Positions 53,189 through 62,274 of a DNA stretch of 64,000 nt are shown in pieces. How positions within the stretch are numbered: position 1 is the stretch's first letter; each line of letters starts with the position of its first letter. A program made the translations under genes and the position numbers. The DNA lies in NCBI RefSeq assembly GCF_030643805.1, contig NZ_CP094656.1:496001-560000 (forward strand), read 5' to 3'. This DNA is from Alkalihalobacillus sp. AL-G. Lineage in GTDB: Bacteria > Bacillota > Bacilli > Bacillales > Fictibacillaceae. The notes beneath the pieces were generated by a model that was not told where the DNA came from, made no database searches, and saw only the letters and a program-made list of their open reading frames with translations.

Positions 53189-53644
53189 ATGGGAAATAGA
53201 CAACGGGTAGCAGGGGAAACAACCGTATCAATCAGAAATGGAAATTCAGCTGCAGCGGCAGCGGCGGCAGCCGGGGATTCAGCAGCTGCGGCGGCAGCGG
53301 CAGCATCAGGTGATGGTTCAGCGGCAGCAGCGGCGGCGGCAGCGGGGGATGGGTCAGCAGCAGCGGCAGCGGCGGCGGCATCAGGAGATTCAGCATCAGC
53401 GGCGGCAGCGGCAGCATCAGGAGATTCAGCAGCTACAGCGGCAGCAGCAGCATCCAGAAATGAATCCAATGATAACGGGGATGTCGGCGGTGTAGACACT
53501 AACGGAAGCAATGGAAGCTCAGCAGCTGCAGCAGCAGCGGCAAGTTCCAGAAATAGAAATAATTCAATTCGTAGCCCATCGGTATTTGCGAATGATGAAG
53601 GACCTTTAGCCATTAGAAGACTTACTCCACCACCACCATTGTAA
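53189..53644 (+). CDS. Poly-alanine, silk-like low-complexity protein
   Basis: A 151-residue protein made of about seven blocks of six to eight alanines separated by short GDS, SGDGS or GDGS spacers (residues 19-88), an Asn/Gly/Ser-rich linker, one more alanine block (about 111-117) and a tail ending in LTPPPPL. Head: MGNRQRVAGETTVS. Ribosome site AAAGGAGGTG is excellent. No signal peptide. The DNA is GCA/GCG-rich, unlike its neighbours, and stays open in other frames. The alternation of poly-Ala and Gly/Ser spacers resembles spidroins. It could be a spore-surface or structural protein; that is inference. Confidence 0.75.
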   Translation: MGNRQRVAGETTVSIRNGNSAAAAAAAAGDSAAAAAAAASGDGSAAAAAAAAGDGSAAAAAAAASGDSASAAAAAASGDSAATAAAAASRNESNDNGDVGGVDTNGSNGSSAAAAAAASSRNRNNSIRSPSVFANDEGPLAIRRLTPPPPL

Positions 53645-53848
53645 AAGAATAGGTAGTGCATTTTAGATCCCTATTTTATGACGGTGTTTGTGTGTATGTA
53701 CAAGCTGAATTTAGGACAGTGTTTATTCCATCTAAATCTCCTTTCATAAAGTCTCATCATGACAAACCCCTAAGCCTGATATCAATATAGTTGTACAAGC
53801 AAAGTGGTAAAAAAAGAGTTTTTTAACTTAGTGAAGGAGGTGGATATT

Positions 53849-54040
53849 ATGGGTTATCGTAGAAACAACAATCAAGTAGCTGGAGTAGGTACCAACAACA
53901 ATAACGATGAAGAAACTACTGCAGCAGCGGCCGCAGCAACTGGAAACGGACAAGCAAGAGCCGTAGCCAAAGCTGGTGATGCAAAATCTGTAGCTGAAGC
54001 TGGTGAAGACCTGCTATGTGATGAAGTTGATGAAGCTTAA
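53849..54040 (+). CDS. Small Asn/Ala-rich protein, relative of the poly-Ala protein
   Basis: A 63-residue acidic protein (MGYRRNNNQVAGVGTNNNN...) with an alanine block (about residues 24-29), an Ala/Lys/Asp-rich middle and the end LLCDEVDEA. The MG-x-R...VAG head resembles the preceding gene, so the two look like divergent paralogues. AAGGAGGTG is the ribosome site; an in-frame upstream start at 53804 lacks one. Followed by a perfect terminator. Confidence 0.7.
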   Translation: MGYRRNNNQVAGVGTNNNNDEETTAAAAAATGNGQARAVAKAGDAKSVAEAGEDLLCDEVDEA

Positions 54041-54052
54041 ATAGTATGTGCA

Positions 54053-54086
54053 GATACTAGTATCCCACAATACTAGTATCTTTTTT
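54053..54086 (+). terminator. Terminator of the small Asn/Ala-rich gene
   Basis: Perfect 11-bp stem GATACTAGTAT / ATACTAGTATC, 6-base loop, T6. Confidence 0.92.
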
Positions 54087-54189
54087 ACGTTTAGGAACTT
54101 TCGGTTAGAAGTAAAATGTAATACAAGGATCATTTTGTATTGTACACTTGTACATATTAGTCTCGGAAAAAATTAACTTGAGGTATCTC

Positions 54190-54921
54190 ATGAACGTACA
54201 CGCATTTTTAACCATAATTGAAGGCTTACCAGACAAGCAAAAATACGAGAAACAAGATCTTTTCATCGACCCATTCTTGATTGAAGAAGAAGGGGACATT
54301 GAAATTTATTTTGCTGCTCATAATGAGTATGTCAATTTGGACGCTCGGATTTTGATTGTTGGGATTACGCCAGGCTGGTTTCAGATGGAACGCTCGATCC
54401 GATTGGCGAAGCAGTTGACGCAAACCCAAACACCTTATGATGATCTGATAAAAGAGGTGAAACGGGAGTGCCGGTTTGCGGGGAGTTTGCGAACGAACCT
54501 GCTCGAGATGCTCGATTGGTTAGGTTTGGCTGAATTCTTCGGTATCGATTGTGCGGCAGATTTGTTTGGGGAAAAGGATGAGCTCTTACATACAGTTTCA
54601 CTCGTTAAGTACCCTGTTTTTGTAAAGGGTAAGAATTATACAGGACATACACCTCGAATCACGGGCAGCAAGCTGTTGATGAGGTATGTTGACCATACGT
54701 ATGAAACAGATATTAAGCCGTTGGATGCCCCGCTCATCATCCCATTGGGAAAAGCGGTGGAAGCGGCTTTAAGGGTGTTTATTGAAAAAGGATGGATTCA
54801 AGAAAACCAGTGTTTGTTCGGCTTTCCGCATCCATCTGGGGCAAATGGACATCGAGTTAAGCAATTCTTTCAACATAAGGATGAATTACAACGAAAGATT
54901 CGTAAGTACGTGCTAAACTAG
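54190..54921 (+). CDS. Uracil-DNA glycosylase-superfamily protein
   Basis: A 243-residue protein of the UDG fold. Motif A is seen as VGITPGWFQME and the C-terminal motif as FPHPSGANGH. The water-activating Asp or Asn of motif A is not obvious, so substrate and activity are uncertain; such proteins may recognise damaged bases. ATG 54190 follows GAGG; a TTG at 54148 extends the frame but lacks a site. The nuclease-helicase gene begins 32 bases later, probably co-transcribed, which suggests a shared DNA-repair or DNA-defence task. Confidence 0.7.
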   Translation: MNVHAFLTIIEGLPDKQKYEKQDLFIDPFLIEEEGDIEIYFAAHNEYVNLDARILIVGITPGWFQMERSIRLAKQLTQTQTPYDDLIKEVKRECRFAGSLRTNLLEMLDWLGLAEFFGIDCAADLFGEKDELLHTVSLVKYPVFVKGKNYTGHTPRITGSKLLMRYVDHTYETDIKPLDAPLIIPLGKAVEAALRVFIEKGWIQENQCLFGFPHPSGANGHRVKQFFQHKDELQRKIRKYVLN

Positions 54922-54953
54922 GGATAACAAATGTCGGTGATTCAGGTGATTGC

Positions 54954-57248
54954 ATGGTTAGTGAAGTGAAAATTTCTGTCCGGCCTCTTGTCGAATATGT
55001 GTACCGAAGTGGCAGCATTGACAACCGGTTTCGGACATCAAGCTCGTTGACAGAAGGTACGAAAGTGCATCAGAACGTGCAAAAAACGTATGGTGAAGAG
55101 GACCAAAAGGAGGTCCTGTTAAAGACCGAAATCGAATCGGAGTCACTCCGTTTTTTAATAGAAGGAAGATGTGACGGGCTTCTTATAACGGATAATGGAT
55201 ATAAAATCGATGAGATCAAGTCTACTAAGGGAAAATTGGACGAGATCAACGTGGATTCCCATCCTGTTCACTGGGCACAGGCGAAATGTTATGGGTACAT
55301 GTATGCGAAAGAGCACGACCTCAAGAAGATTGATGTTCAGCTTACTTACGTACAGGTGGAGTCGGGGGAACAAATGAAGTTCCAGCAGAGTTGTTCGTTT
55401 GATGAGCTGGAGCAGTTTGTGCTTGATATTATTGAAAAATTCTCGCCTTATGCGAGGGTATTGAAGGAGAATCGCGAGAAGCGTGATATGAGCATCAAGC
55501 AGCTTGATTTTCCGTTTGATGCGTATCGTTCCGGTCAGCGGAAGTTTGCTGGCGCGGTCTATAAAACGATTGACGACAAGGTGAGTCTGTTTGCGAATGC
55601 ACCGACAGGGACAGGGAAAACGATTTCAACGATCTTTCCTACTGTAAAAGCGATTGGCGAGGGTTTGGTTCAGCGCTTCTTTTACTTGACGGCGAAAACG
55701 ATTACCCGCACGGCGGCGGAAGACACGCTCTCACTTTTAAAAGAACAGGGTCTTCATTTAAATTCGGTGACGATTACGGCGAAGGATAAGATTTGCTTTA
55801 AGGAGAAGACGATTTGTCAGAAGGAGTATTGTGAGTTTGCGGACGGCTATTATGATCGGGTGAACGCGGGGATTCTCGATATTTTGGCGTCGGAAACGGT
55901 GATGGACCGGAAGACGATTGAGGCGTATGCTCGGAAACACAGGCTTTGTCCGTTCGAATTTTCGCTTGATGTTGCGTATACGGCGGATGCGGTGATTGGC
56001 GATTACAACTACGTGTTCGATCCGCGGGTTTCGTTGAAGCGGTTGTTGGAGGAGCAGAAGCGGAAGTCGGTGTTGCTTGTCGATGAGGCACATAACTTGG
56101 TTGATAGGGCTCGCGAAATGTTTTCAGCGGAGCTTTTTAAGTCTGTGTTTTTACAGGTGCAGCGGGCATTTAAGGGTGAAAATGAGGGTGTGTTCCGAGC
56201 TGCGAAGGCGATTAATGCTCAGCTTTTGGCGGTGAAAAAGTCGGGTGATGAGCAGGATTCGTGGGTGTTGGATGAATTTCCCGTAGAGTTGGTGGAGTTG
56301 CTTGCAGCGTTTATTGAGGAGGCGGAAAAAGAGCTGTTGCTGCAGCAGGAGAGCGATGCGCAGGAGTTGTTGCTTGAGGCGTATTTTGCTGCACAGGGGT
56401 TTGTTCGGATTGCGGATTTATTCGATGAGCGGTTTGTGGCGTATGTCGAACGTGAGCGAAGTGAGGTTCGGGTACGGCTGTTTTGTCTAGAACCTTCTTA
56501 TTTGCTGCAGCAGATGGGGAAGGGCTACCGGTCTAAGGTTTATTTTTCGGCTACACTTTGGCCGATTTCGTATTTTAAGGATATGCTCGGGGCAGATTTG
56601 GAGGAGGATTATGCTTTTTCGATTCCGTCTCCGTTTGCTCGGGAAAATGCAGAGGTGTTCATCCAGCCTTTGTCGACACGGTATCGGGACCGGGAGCATT
56701 CGGTTGGTGCGATTGTGAAGACGTTTTCGGATTTGTTAGAGGAGCGGCCCGGCAATTACTTGTTCTTTTTCCCGTCGTATACATATATGAGAAGGGTGTA
56801 TGACCAATTTATGGACGAGGATCTGGATGTGGAGGTATTGCTGCAGGACGTTCTGATGAGCGAGGTTGAGCGTGAGGAATTTCTTGCCGAGTTTGTTGAA
56901 GGTAAATCGAAATCGCTTATCGGATTCGCCGTGATGGGCGGTATTTTTTCAGAGGGTGTCGATTTAAAAGGGGATCGCCTGAACGGGGTTGTTGTCGTTG
57001 GAGTCGGGTTGCCTCAGTTGAGCTTTGAGCGGGACATTATTAAGGGTTATTTTACGGATGCTGGGAAAAATGGGTACGATTATGCGTATGTGTATCCTGG
57101 GGTCAATAAGGTGCTGCAGGCAGGTGGCCGTTTGATTCGGACAGAGCAAGATCGTGGGACCATTGTCCTCATTGACGATCGTTTTTTAACAGGGAAGTAT
57201 CAGAAGCTGTTGCCTGAGGAGTGGAGTCATTTCAGGGTCATTCATTGA
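54954..57248 (+). CDS. PD-(D/E)XK nuclease fused to an XPD/DinG-like Fe-S helicase
   Basis: A 764-residue protein. Residues about 1-170 form a RecB/Cas4-like nuclease domain: His39, Asp74 (GRCDGLLI) and Glu87-x-Lys89 (DEIKST). Then an SF2 DEAD_2 helicase: Walker A 216-223 (APTGTGKT), four Cys of the Fe-S cluster (281, 288, 293, 332), DEAH 377-380, and C-terminal SAT (YFSATLWP) and QAGGRLIR motifs. It should unwind 5'-3' and cut DNA. B. subtilis DinG has a different, exonuclease-like N-terminus. ATG 54954 follows AGGTG. Confidence 0.88.
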   Translation: MVSEVKISVRPLVEYVYRSGSIDNRFRTSSSLTEGTKVHQNVQKTYGEEDQKEVLLKTEIESESLRFLIEGRCDGLLITDNGYKIDEIKSTKGKLDEINVDSHPVHWAQAKCYGYMYAKEHDLKKIDVQLTYVQVESGEQMKFQQSCSFDELEQFVLDIIEKFSPYARVLKENREKRDMSIKQLDFPFDAYRSGQRKFAGAVYKTIDDKVSLFANAPTGTGKTISTIFPTVKAIGEGLVQRFFYLTAKTITRTAAEDTLSLLKEQGLHLNSVTITAKDKICFKEKTICQKEYCEFADGYYDRVNAGILDILASETVMDRKTIEAYARKHRLCPFEFSLDVAYTADAVIGDYNYVFDPRVSLKRLLEEQKRKSVLLVDEAHNLVDRAREMFSAELFKSVFLQVQRAFKGENEGVFRAAKAINAQLLAVKKSGDEQDSWVLDEFPVELVELLAAFIEEAEKELLLQQESDAQELLLEAYFAAQGFVRIADLFDERFVAYVERERSEVRVRLFCLEPSYLLQQMGKGYRSKVYFSATLWPISYFKDMLGADLEEDYAFSIPSPFARENAEVFIQPLSTRYRDREHSVGAIVKTFSDLLEERPGNYLFFFPSYTYMRRVYDQFMDEDLDVEVLLQDVLMSEVEREEFLAEFVEGKSKSLIGFAVMGGIFSEGVDLKGDRLNGVVVVGVGLPQLSFERDIIKGYFTDAGKNGYDYAYVYPGVNKVLQAGGRLIRTEQDRGTIVLIDDRFLTGKYQKLLPEEWSHFRVIH

Positions 57249-57457
57249 TCAAGTATGAAAAAAGCCATTGCAGTTAACTAGTAAAATCGTTGGAAATTTG
57301 GATTGGGCATCGTGCTTCAGATCATTTTGCGATAAAATAGGATTAGATATAATTTTAACGTTTAAATGGGTTAAAGTAGGGTACATACTAATAATAGTTT
57401 GAACGATCGGTAGTTTGAGAAATTGATTCTTATAAGGATTGGAGAGTTTGATTCGTT

Positions 57458-57601
57458 ATGACAATGACTGACATTCATATCCAGAACTTGCGGAAAAAAG
57501 GGATTGACGTTCAGAAGGTGATCGTCAAATCACTTCGACTAGCGAAAAACTACTCAGACAAGATCAAAGAGAGCGGAAAGAAAACAGAGACAAATCAATA
57601 G
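57458..57601 (+). CDS. Small basic peptide, unknown
   Basis: A 47-residue Lys-rich helical peptide (MTMTDIHIQNLRKKGIDVQK ...) with GGAGAG upstream and a terminator 22 bases after the stop. Short length and wide ribosome-site spacing make it tentative, but gene-like composition and the terminator support it. No family recognised. Confidence 0.5.
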   Translation: MTMTDIHIQNLRKKGIDVQKVIVKSLRLAKNYSDKIKESGKKTETNQ

Positions 57602-57623
57602 AGGAAGTACTCGTTAGACACTG

Positions 57624-57650
57624 ACGCTGGTGAATGTACCGGCGTTTTTG
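57624..57650 (+). terminator. Terminator of the small basic peptide gene
   Basis: ACGCTGGT / ACCGGCGT stem (one G-T pair), T5. Confidence 0.8.
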
Positions 57651-57740
57651 TTTTGCATTCGTGCCTATGAAGGCTGTAAGAAACCTGCAGCTTTTCATTT
57701 ATGAGGAAATGATCCAAAACACATCGATCCTTATTTATGA

Positions 57741-58313
57741 GGACAATTGACCGTGAAAAATTGATAAAACTGTTCCAATAGAAGGTTTATGCGGACAGTT
57801 GAGCGTGAAAAAACGATGGAACTGTCCACATGGAAGGTTTTATTGGACAGTTGAGCTTGAAAAAACGATAGAACTGTCCCCATAGAAGGTTCATGCGGAC
57901 AGTTGAGCGTGAAAAAACGATGGAACTGTCCCCATAGAAGGTTTATACGGACAGTTGAGCATGAAAAAACGATGGAACTGTCCACATGGAAGGTTTTATT
58001 GGACAGTTGAGCGTGAAAAAATGATGGAACTGTCCACATAGAAGGTTTTATTGGACATTTGAGCGTGAAAAAACGATGGAATTGTCTACATAGAAGGTTT
58101 ATACGGACAGTTGAGCGTGAAAAAATGATGGAACTGTCCACATGGAAGGTTTTATTGGACAGTTGAGCGTGAAAAAACGATGGAATTGTCTACATAGAAG
58201 GTTTATACGGACAGTTGAGCGTGAAAAAATGATGGAACTGTCCACATAGAAGGTTTATACGGACAGTTGAGTGTAAAAAAACGATAAAACCTCCTCATGG
58301 TAGATTTACTAGG
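57741..58313 (+). repeat. Eleven-unit 52-bp tandem array with internal hairpins
   Basis: Units start with GGACAGTT at 57741, 57793, 57845, 57897, 57949, 58001, 58053, 58105, 58157, 58209 and 58261, exactly 52 bases apart. Most units carry a perfect inverted repeat GGACAGTT ... AACTGTCC with a 19-base, A-rich loop, then a 17-base linker. The linkers fall into two forms, ending TTTTATT or TTATAC/TCATGC. The first and last units are degenerate. The period is not a multiple of three, so it is noncoding, and there are no unique spacers, so it is not CRISPR. Confidence 0.95.
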
Positions 58314-58353
58314 ACAGGATGATGCTAAATACAGTTCAAGTTTACACTAATAA

Positions 58354-58548
58354 TTATTTTTGCTTATCCTTCCGTTCCACTTCTGTTGGAGGAAATCCAG
58401 GCTTTGCTTTTAATTCATAATGTGAAGTTAATTCTTTGGCAAGCTCAACATCATCATTATTTTGGACAATGTCTTTTCTAGGTGTCTGCGGTAATTTTTT
58501 TGAATTCTTGTCGTTTGCAGGGTGTGTATGCTTATGTCCTCGTCCCAT
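58354..58548 (-). CDS. YfhD-like small protein
   Basis: A 64-residue basic, disordered protein. The start MGRGHKHTHPANDKN and the KKLPQTPRKD and DDVELAKEL segments match the YfhD family of Bacillaceae, small proteins without known function. AAAGGAG gives a clear ribosome site on the minus strand. It lies just beyond the 52-bp array and diverges from the following gene. Confidence 0.7.
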   Translation of the reverse strand: MGRGHKHTHPANDKNSKKLPQTPRKDIVQNNDDVELAKELTSHYELKAKPGFPPTEVERKDKQK

Positions 58549-58670
58549 AAAGAATCTCCTTTCATACTAATGCTTTTTTTTAATATGGATCAGCTTAATA
58601 AAATTATTCGGATATGTGATTAAAACTTCTCCAATGATGCATCCTAATTTTAGAGATAGGAGGAGAAATC

Positions 58671-58973
58671 ATGAATTACTACCCAGTGGATGCGATCCGA
58701 AATGAACTGCAACAGCATTTTGAAGAGTTATTGAATGAACATGATCTTGATGAAATTGAAATTTATGAGGAAGAAGGACCTGAAGATTCTTATTATATGG
58801 GCTATGTGGTGAAAAAGGATGAAAAAGTGTACATGGTGAATCTTCCTTATAAGAAAAACGACCAAGGTGAAATAGGAATACAAGAGCAAAACTGGACGGT
58901 CCAAATCGAAAATAATGAAACAAACGGCTATGATTCGCTTGATGATGTTTTTAAATATATAGAAACTCAATAA
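58671..58973 (+). CDS. DUF5634-like protein
   Basis: A 100-residue acidic protein (MNYYPVDAIRNELQQHF ... YEEEGPEDSYYMGYVVKKD). This fits the DUF5634 family restricted to Bacillaceae; no function is known. GGAGGAG precedes the ATG and a terminator follows. Confidence 0.65.
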   Translation: MNYYPVDAIRNELQQHFEELLNEHDLDEIEIYEEEGPEDSYYMGYVVKKDEKVYMVNLPYKKNDQGEIGIQEQNWTVQIENNETNGYDSLDDVFKYIETQ

Positions 58974-58999
58974 GGGAACGGGATTAAAAATGAAGGCAG

Positions 59000-59028
59000 C
59001 ACCATTCTAATGAAGGATGGTGTTTTTG
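59000..59028 (+). terminator. Terminator of the DUF5634-like gene
   Basis: CACCAT / ATGGTG stem with T5. Confidence 0.75.
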
Positions 59029-59137
59029 ATTTTTGACAAATGATAATCAATTTCGAAAGACAAATAGTTTAACAGAAACCATGTAAGTTTATGGTAAAAT
59101 TTAATTTAAATTGAATTTGTTAATGGGGAGGATGAAA

Positions 59138-59335
59138 ATGGTAATATTTTTAATTTGGTTCTTATTAATGATCGCTGGTGGAATTGGAGGAATAGGAATT
59201 TGCAGTATGCTTGAAGGAAACGAGGTATTTTCCGGGTATGCAGCAATGTTAGGAATGGTAGTTGCACTATTGAGCGGGATATTCTTTCAATTGATCTTAA
59301 TGCATCAAAAAGCTCAAGCAAAAGAAAATAGCTGA
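59138..59335 (+). CDS. Small two-helix membrane protein
   Basis: A 65-residue protein with two membrane helices (VIFLIWFLLMIAGGIGGIGI and MLGMVVALLSGIFFQLIL) joined by a short loop. ATG 59138 is six bases after GGGGAGG; the ATG at 59132 abuts the site. No family recognised. Confidence 0.6.
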   Translation: MVIFLIWFLLMIAGGIGGIGICSMLEGNEVFSGYAAMLGMVVALLSGIFFQLILMHQKAQAKENS

Positions 59336-59409
59336 ATCAACGATCAAATCATTGAATTGCTAAAGGAAAATTAAAGATCAGAGAAATTGATAGGAGGGAT
59401 GGGAATTTA

Positions 59410-60243
59410 ATGAAGCGTTATTTTATCAACAACGGCGAATTGGATGTACATATTACTGAGTGGGGAAATAAAAATAAACCTGTGATCTTTTGTTTACATG
59501 GTTTAGGCAGTACTAGTTTGAGCTTTATAGAAATTGCAGAACATCTGAAGGATGAGTACAGATTGATCTCGATTGATGCACCTGGTCATGGTAAAACGCT
59601 TCCGCTCGAAACCGCTGAAGACTATGAAATGCCCCGTTTGGTGATGTGGTTGAATGAACTTTTTGATCAACTTGAAATACATCAATTCTACTTTTTATCG
59701 CATTCATGGGGTAGCTTTGTGTCTTTGTTTTATTTGGCGAAATATCCGGAAAGAGTTAAAGGCTCCATCCTTATTGATGGAGGGTACCAGAGTAAACGGC
59801 ATCAAGAACAAACGATGGAGGAAGAAGTAGCCTATTACCATAAAGACTTTGAGGAAAATGTAGATACGTGGACTGAATTTTTGGAAATTGTAAACGGTGA
59901 CTTTCGCAAGCTGTCACCTTACACAGAGATTTATGCAGAGGATCTTGTTCTGAAAAAAGATAGTAAATACTACTGGCACGCGAGAGGTGTAACAGCGGGT
60001 AATATCATTAAAGCAATGCACAAACATGACATTGAGGATATTTTTGAAAGCTTGCCATCAACCATTCTCTTATTGAGGGCAACATTGCCAGAACGGATGG
60101 ATGAGTATAGGAACAAAACAGCGAAAATTTTCAAAGAGAAAACAAATGGATTAGTAAAATTAATCCCCGATACTACCCACATGTTGCATTGGGATAATCC
60201 ACAAGTGGTCGTTGAGGAAATTAGAAAAAGCTGGTCTATTTAA
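59410..60243 (+). CDS. Alpha/beta hydrolase
   Basis: A 277-residue alpha/beta-fold hydrolase. The oxyanion motif is FCLHGLGSTSLSF, the nucleophile Ser is in FLSHSWGSFVS, and the catalytic His in PDTTHMLHWDNP; the acid is probably the Asp in the strand before it or in LLLRATLPERMDE. AGGAGGG is the ribosome site. Substrate (ester, lactone or other) unknown. Not obviously in an operon. Confidence 0.87.
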   Translation: MKRYFINNGELDVHITEWGNKNKPVIFCLHGLGSTSLSFIEIAEHLKDEYRLISIDAPGHGKTLPLETAEDYEMPRLVMWLNELFDQLEIHQFYFLSHSWGSFVSLFYLAKYPERVKGSILIDGGYQSKRHQEQTMEEEVAYYHKDFEENVDTWTEFLEIVNGDFRKLSPYTEIYAEDLVLKKDSKYYWHARGVTAGNIIKAMHKHDIEDIFESLPSTILLLRATLPERMDEYRNKTAKIFKEKTNGLVKLIPDTTHMLHWDNPQVVVEEIRKSWSI

Positions 60244-60403
60244 CGGTGAGGGGCCTTTCATCAAGAGGACGTCTTATTGAAGGAATTGTAAAGAGGATAG
60301 TAGAAGATGGTAGGAGCAAATAAGTCACGGATTTTCGAGAAAGTAAATATGCGGATTTTTCAGTTATACTTTAACATTACGGTTCGGGAGTCGGAGGGTG
60401 AAC

Positions 60404-61651
60404 ATGAAAACGGAAGCTGAAAAATCAGTCACTGTCATTGCATTGATCACAGCTGTTTGTATGCTCGGTGATGCGATGATGTATATTGTACTCCCAGTCT
60501 ATTGGAAAAGTTTCGGGTTAACCTCTCTCTGGCAAGTCGGCGTATTGCTTTCGGTCAATCGCTTTGTAAGGTTACCCTTTAATCCAGTTGTTGGTTGGCT
60601 TTATCAGCGAATAAGCAAAAGGACGGGCATGCTTATTGCCGTTATTCTTGCTATAATCACAACATTTTCTTACGGATATCTTGATGGTTTTTGGGTATTG
60701 TTTTTAATGCGCTGTTTATGGGGCATTTCATGGGCGTTCCTACGCTTGGGTGGATTTTTGACTATACTGGATGTCGCAGATGAGCAAAATCGGGGTTTTT
60801 TGATCGGAAAATATAACGGATTATTTGGGTTAGGAGCTTTAGTGGGCATGCTGGCAGGCGGTACTCTTGCCGATTTGATCGGTGTTCAATGGGTAGCGTT
60901 CATTTTTGCTTTTGCGGCACTTCTCAGCGTTCCATTCGTTGTTAGTTATGTTCCTGCGGCTTCTGTAAATGAAAAAGAGGTCAAATCTAATCTTGGTTTT
61001 TTCAAGCAAGTATGGAAGCAAAGGGGTATGATCCCGGTTATGATTACCGGAATGATCATGTCCATGGTGTTTTTCGGAGTCCTCATGTCAACCTTAAGCC
61101 ATATGATTAATGACAAATATGAATCCCTGAGTTTGTTTGGAATCATTGTAGGTTCTGCAACAATTGCAGGAATTATCCAAGCGATCCGTTTCATTTGGGA
61201 TCCATTCCTTGCTCCGCGATTTGGGAAACTATCGGATAAAGGCGTTGGAAGAACACCATTTTTAATTTTAGCTCTTTTCCTTGGAGCAGCAGGGTTTGTC
61301 ATCCTTCCTTTCGACTTACCTTTCTTCATATGGGTTATCGTACTGCTTTGCCTACAACTCACCTCGACGATGATGATAACCTTGACAGACTCACTTGCCA
61401 CTGACGTTGCATCCAATTCTTATAAAGTGGCGATAATAACGACTTACACAGTAGTGGTGGATATCGGTGCCGCCATTGGACCAAGCTTTGGCTATATGTT
61501 AAGTGATATGTTCAATATGTCAGTGCTGTATTGGGTTACGGGGGCATTGTTATTTTGTCTCGGTGTTTTTTGGGTTACAAAGCGAATATTTTTTGATAAT
61601 CGATTCTTTGGGAACCAAGGTAAGGGTATAAGTAAAGAAATCAGCAGGTGA
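60404..61651 (+). CDS. MFS transporter
   Basis: A 415-residue permease with about twelve membrane helices. Two half-repeats are visible, with motif-A-like GWLYQRISKRTG and RFGKLSDKGVGRTP at the corresponding loops. ATG 60404 is six bases after GGAGG; GTG 60398 overlaps the site. It resembles exporters of the drug-resistance type, but the substrate is unknown. The following small membrane protein, 42 bases on, may belong to the same unit. Confidence 0.85.
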   Translation: MKTEAEKSVTVIALITAVCMLGDAMMYIVLPVYWKSFGLTSLWQVGVLLSVNRFVRLPFNPVVGWLYQRISKRTGMLIAVILAIITTFSYGYLDGFWVLFLMRCLWGISWAFLRLGGFLTILDVADEQNRGFLIGKYNGLFGLGALVGMLAGGTLADLIGVQWVAFIFAFAALLSVPFVVSYVPAASVNEKEVKSNLGFFKQVWKQRGMIPVMITGMIMSMVFFGVLMSTLSHMINDKYESLSLFGIIVGSATIAGIIQAIRFIWDPFLAPRFGKLSDKGVGRTPFLILALFLGAAGFVILPFDLPFFIWVIVLLCLQLTSTMMITLTDSLATDVASNSYKVAIITTYTVVVDIGAAIGPSFGYMLSDMFNMSVLYWVTGALLFCLGVFWVTKRIFFDNRFFGNQGKGISKEISR

Positions 61652-61693
61652 AATGTCCTCAGGGTCGAAAAAACCAGAAAAAGAGGTGTTGAG

Positions 61694-62176
61694 ATGTCAT
61701 TTAAAAATTTAGTTCAGTTTGGGTTAGCGCTGATGCTTCTTTTATTTTCAACTGGTGCCGCTTGGTATGAGGGCAGTGCACTACTGGATAACCCTTGGGA
61801 ATGGAAACACTCAACTCCAGTATCCCAACTGTTGAACGGTGAAATTACAAAAGACAGTGATATTACACAGGTTGATTTCTTTATATATGCTGCAAAATTC
61901 GAGCCTTTATTTCCTGTTCTGATGGTCATCAGCATCTTATATTTGACGGTGCTTACTGGCTACATTCTGTTAAAAAGAAATCGGAAAAAGCTTGGGTCAT
62001 TTTTAGCTGTACTGGGAGGCTTGTTATTATTCTTCGGCCTTTTAATTTCAGATACACCGACTAAAGGCGGAGGCATTCTTTTGGGCATATTAATGGTCAC
62101 AGGGGTTTTATGTATGTTTACAGCCTTTATGCTTTACACCCGTTTTGTAAACCGGCTAAAACTTAAGACTTTTTAA
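61694..62176 (+). CDS. Membrane protein, unknown
   Basis: A 160-residue protein with four hydrophobic helices (about 7-25, 73-92, 98-118, 122-148) and an extracytoplasmic loop between the first two. A GAGGTG-type site precedes the ATG. No family recognised. It ends in a strong terminator. Confidence 0.6.
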   Translation: MSFKNLVQFGLALMLLLFSTGAAWYEGSALLDNPWEWKHSTPVSQLLNGEITKDSDITQVDFFIYAAKFEPLFPVLMVISILYLTVLTGYILLKRNRKKLGSFLAVLGGLLLFFGLLISDTPTKGGGILLGILMVTGVLCMFTAFMLYTRFVNRLKLKTF

Positions 62177-62212
62177 GTAAAGTAACTAGAAAAATTCAAT
62201 TGGAGTAAAAAT

Positions 62213-62246
62213 AATCCCTTGATTCAAGTCGAGTCAAGGGATTTTG
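62213..62246 (+). terminator. Terminator after the MFS/membrane protein unit
   Basis: Perfect 10-bp stem AATCCCTTGA / TCAAGGGATT, followed by TTGC. Confidence 0.8.
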
Positions 62247-62274
62247 CATTTAATCAACTAATGTAAAAATAGGT

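Noticed and set aside
53182-53661. Minus-strand alanine-rich frame opposite the poly-Ala gene
   Set aside because: GC-rich trinucleotide runs keep both strands open. The plus-strand frame has AAAGGAGGTG and a sensible head and tail; the minus-strand one has no ribosome site.
57731-58141. 136-codon minus-strand frame across the 52-bp array
   Set aside because: The period of 52 shifts frame every unit, there is no ribosome site, and the product is low-complexity antisense of the hairpin repeats.
57741-58313. CRISPR array
   Set aside because: The whole 52-bp unit repeats, linkers are of two recurring types, not unique spacers, and no cas genes are near.
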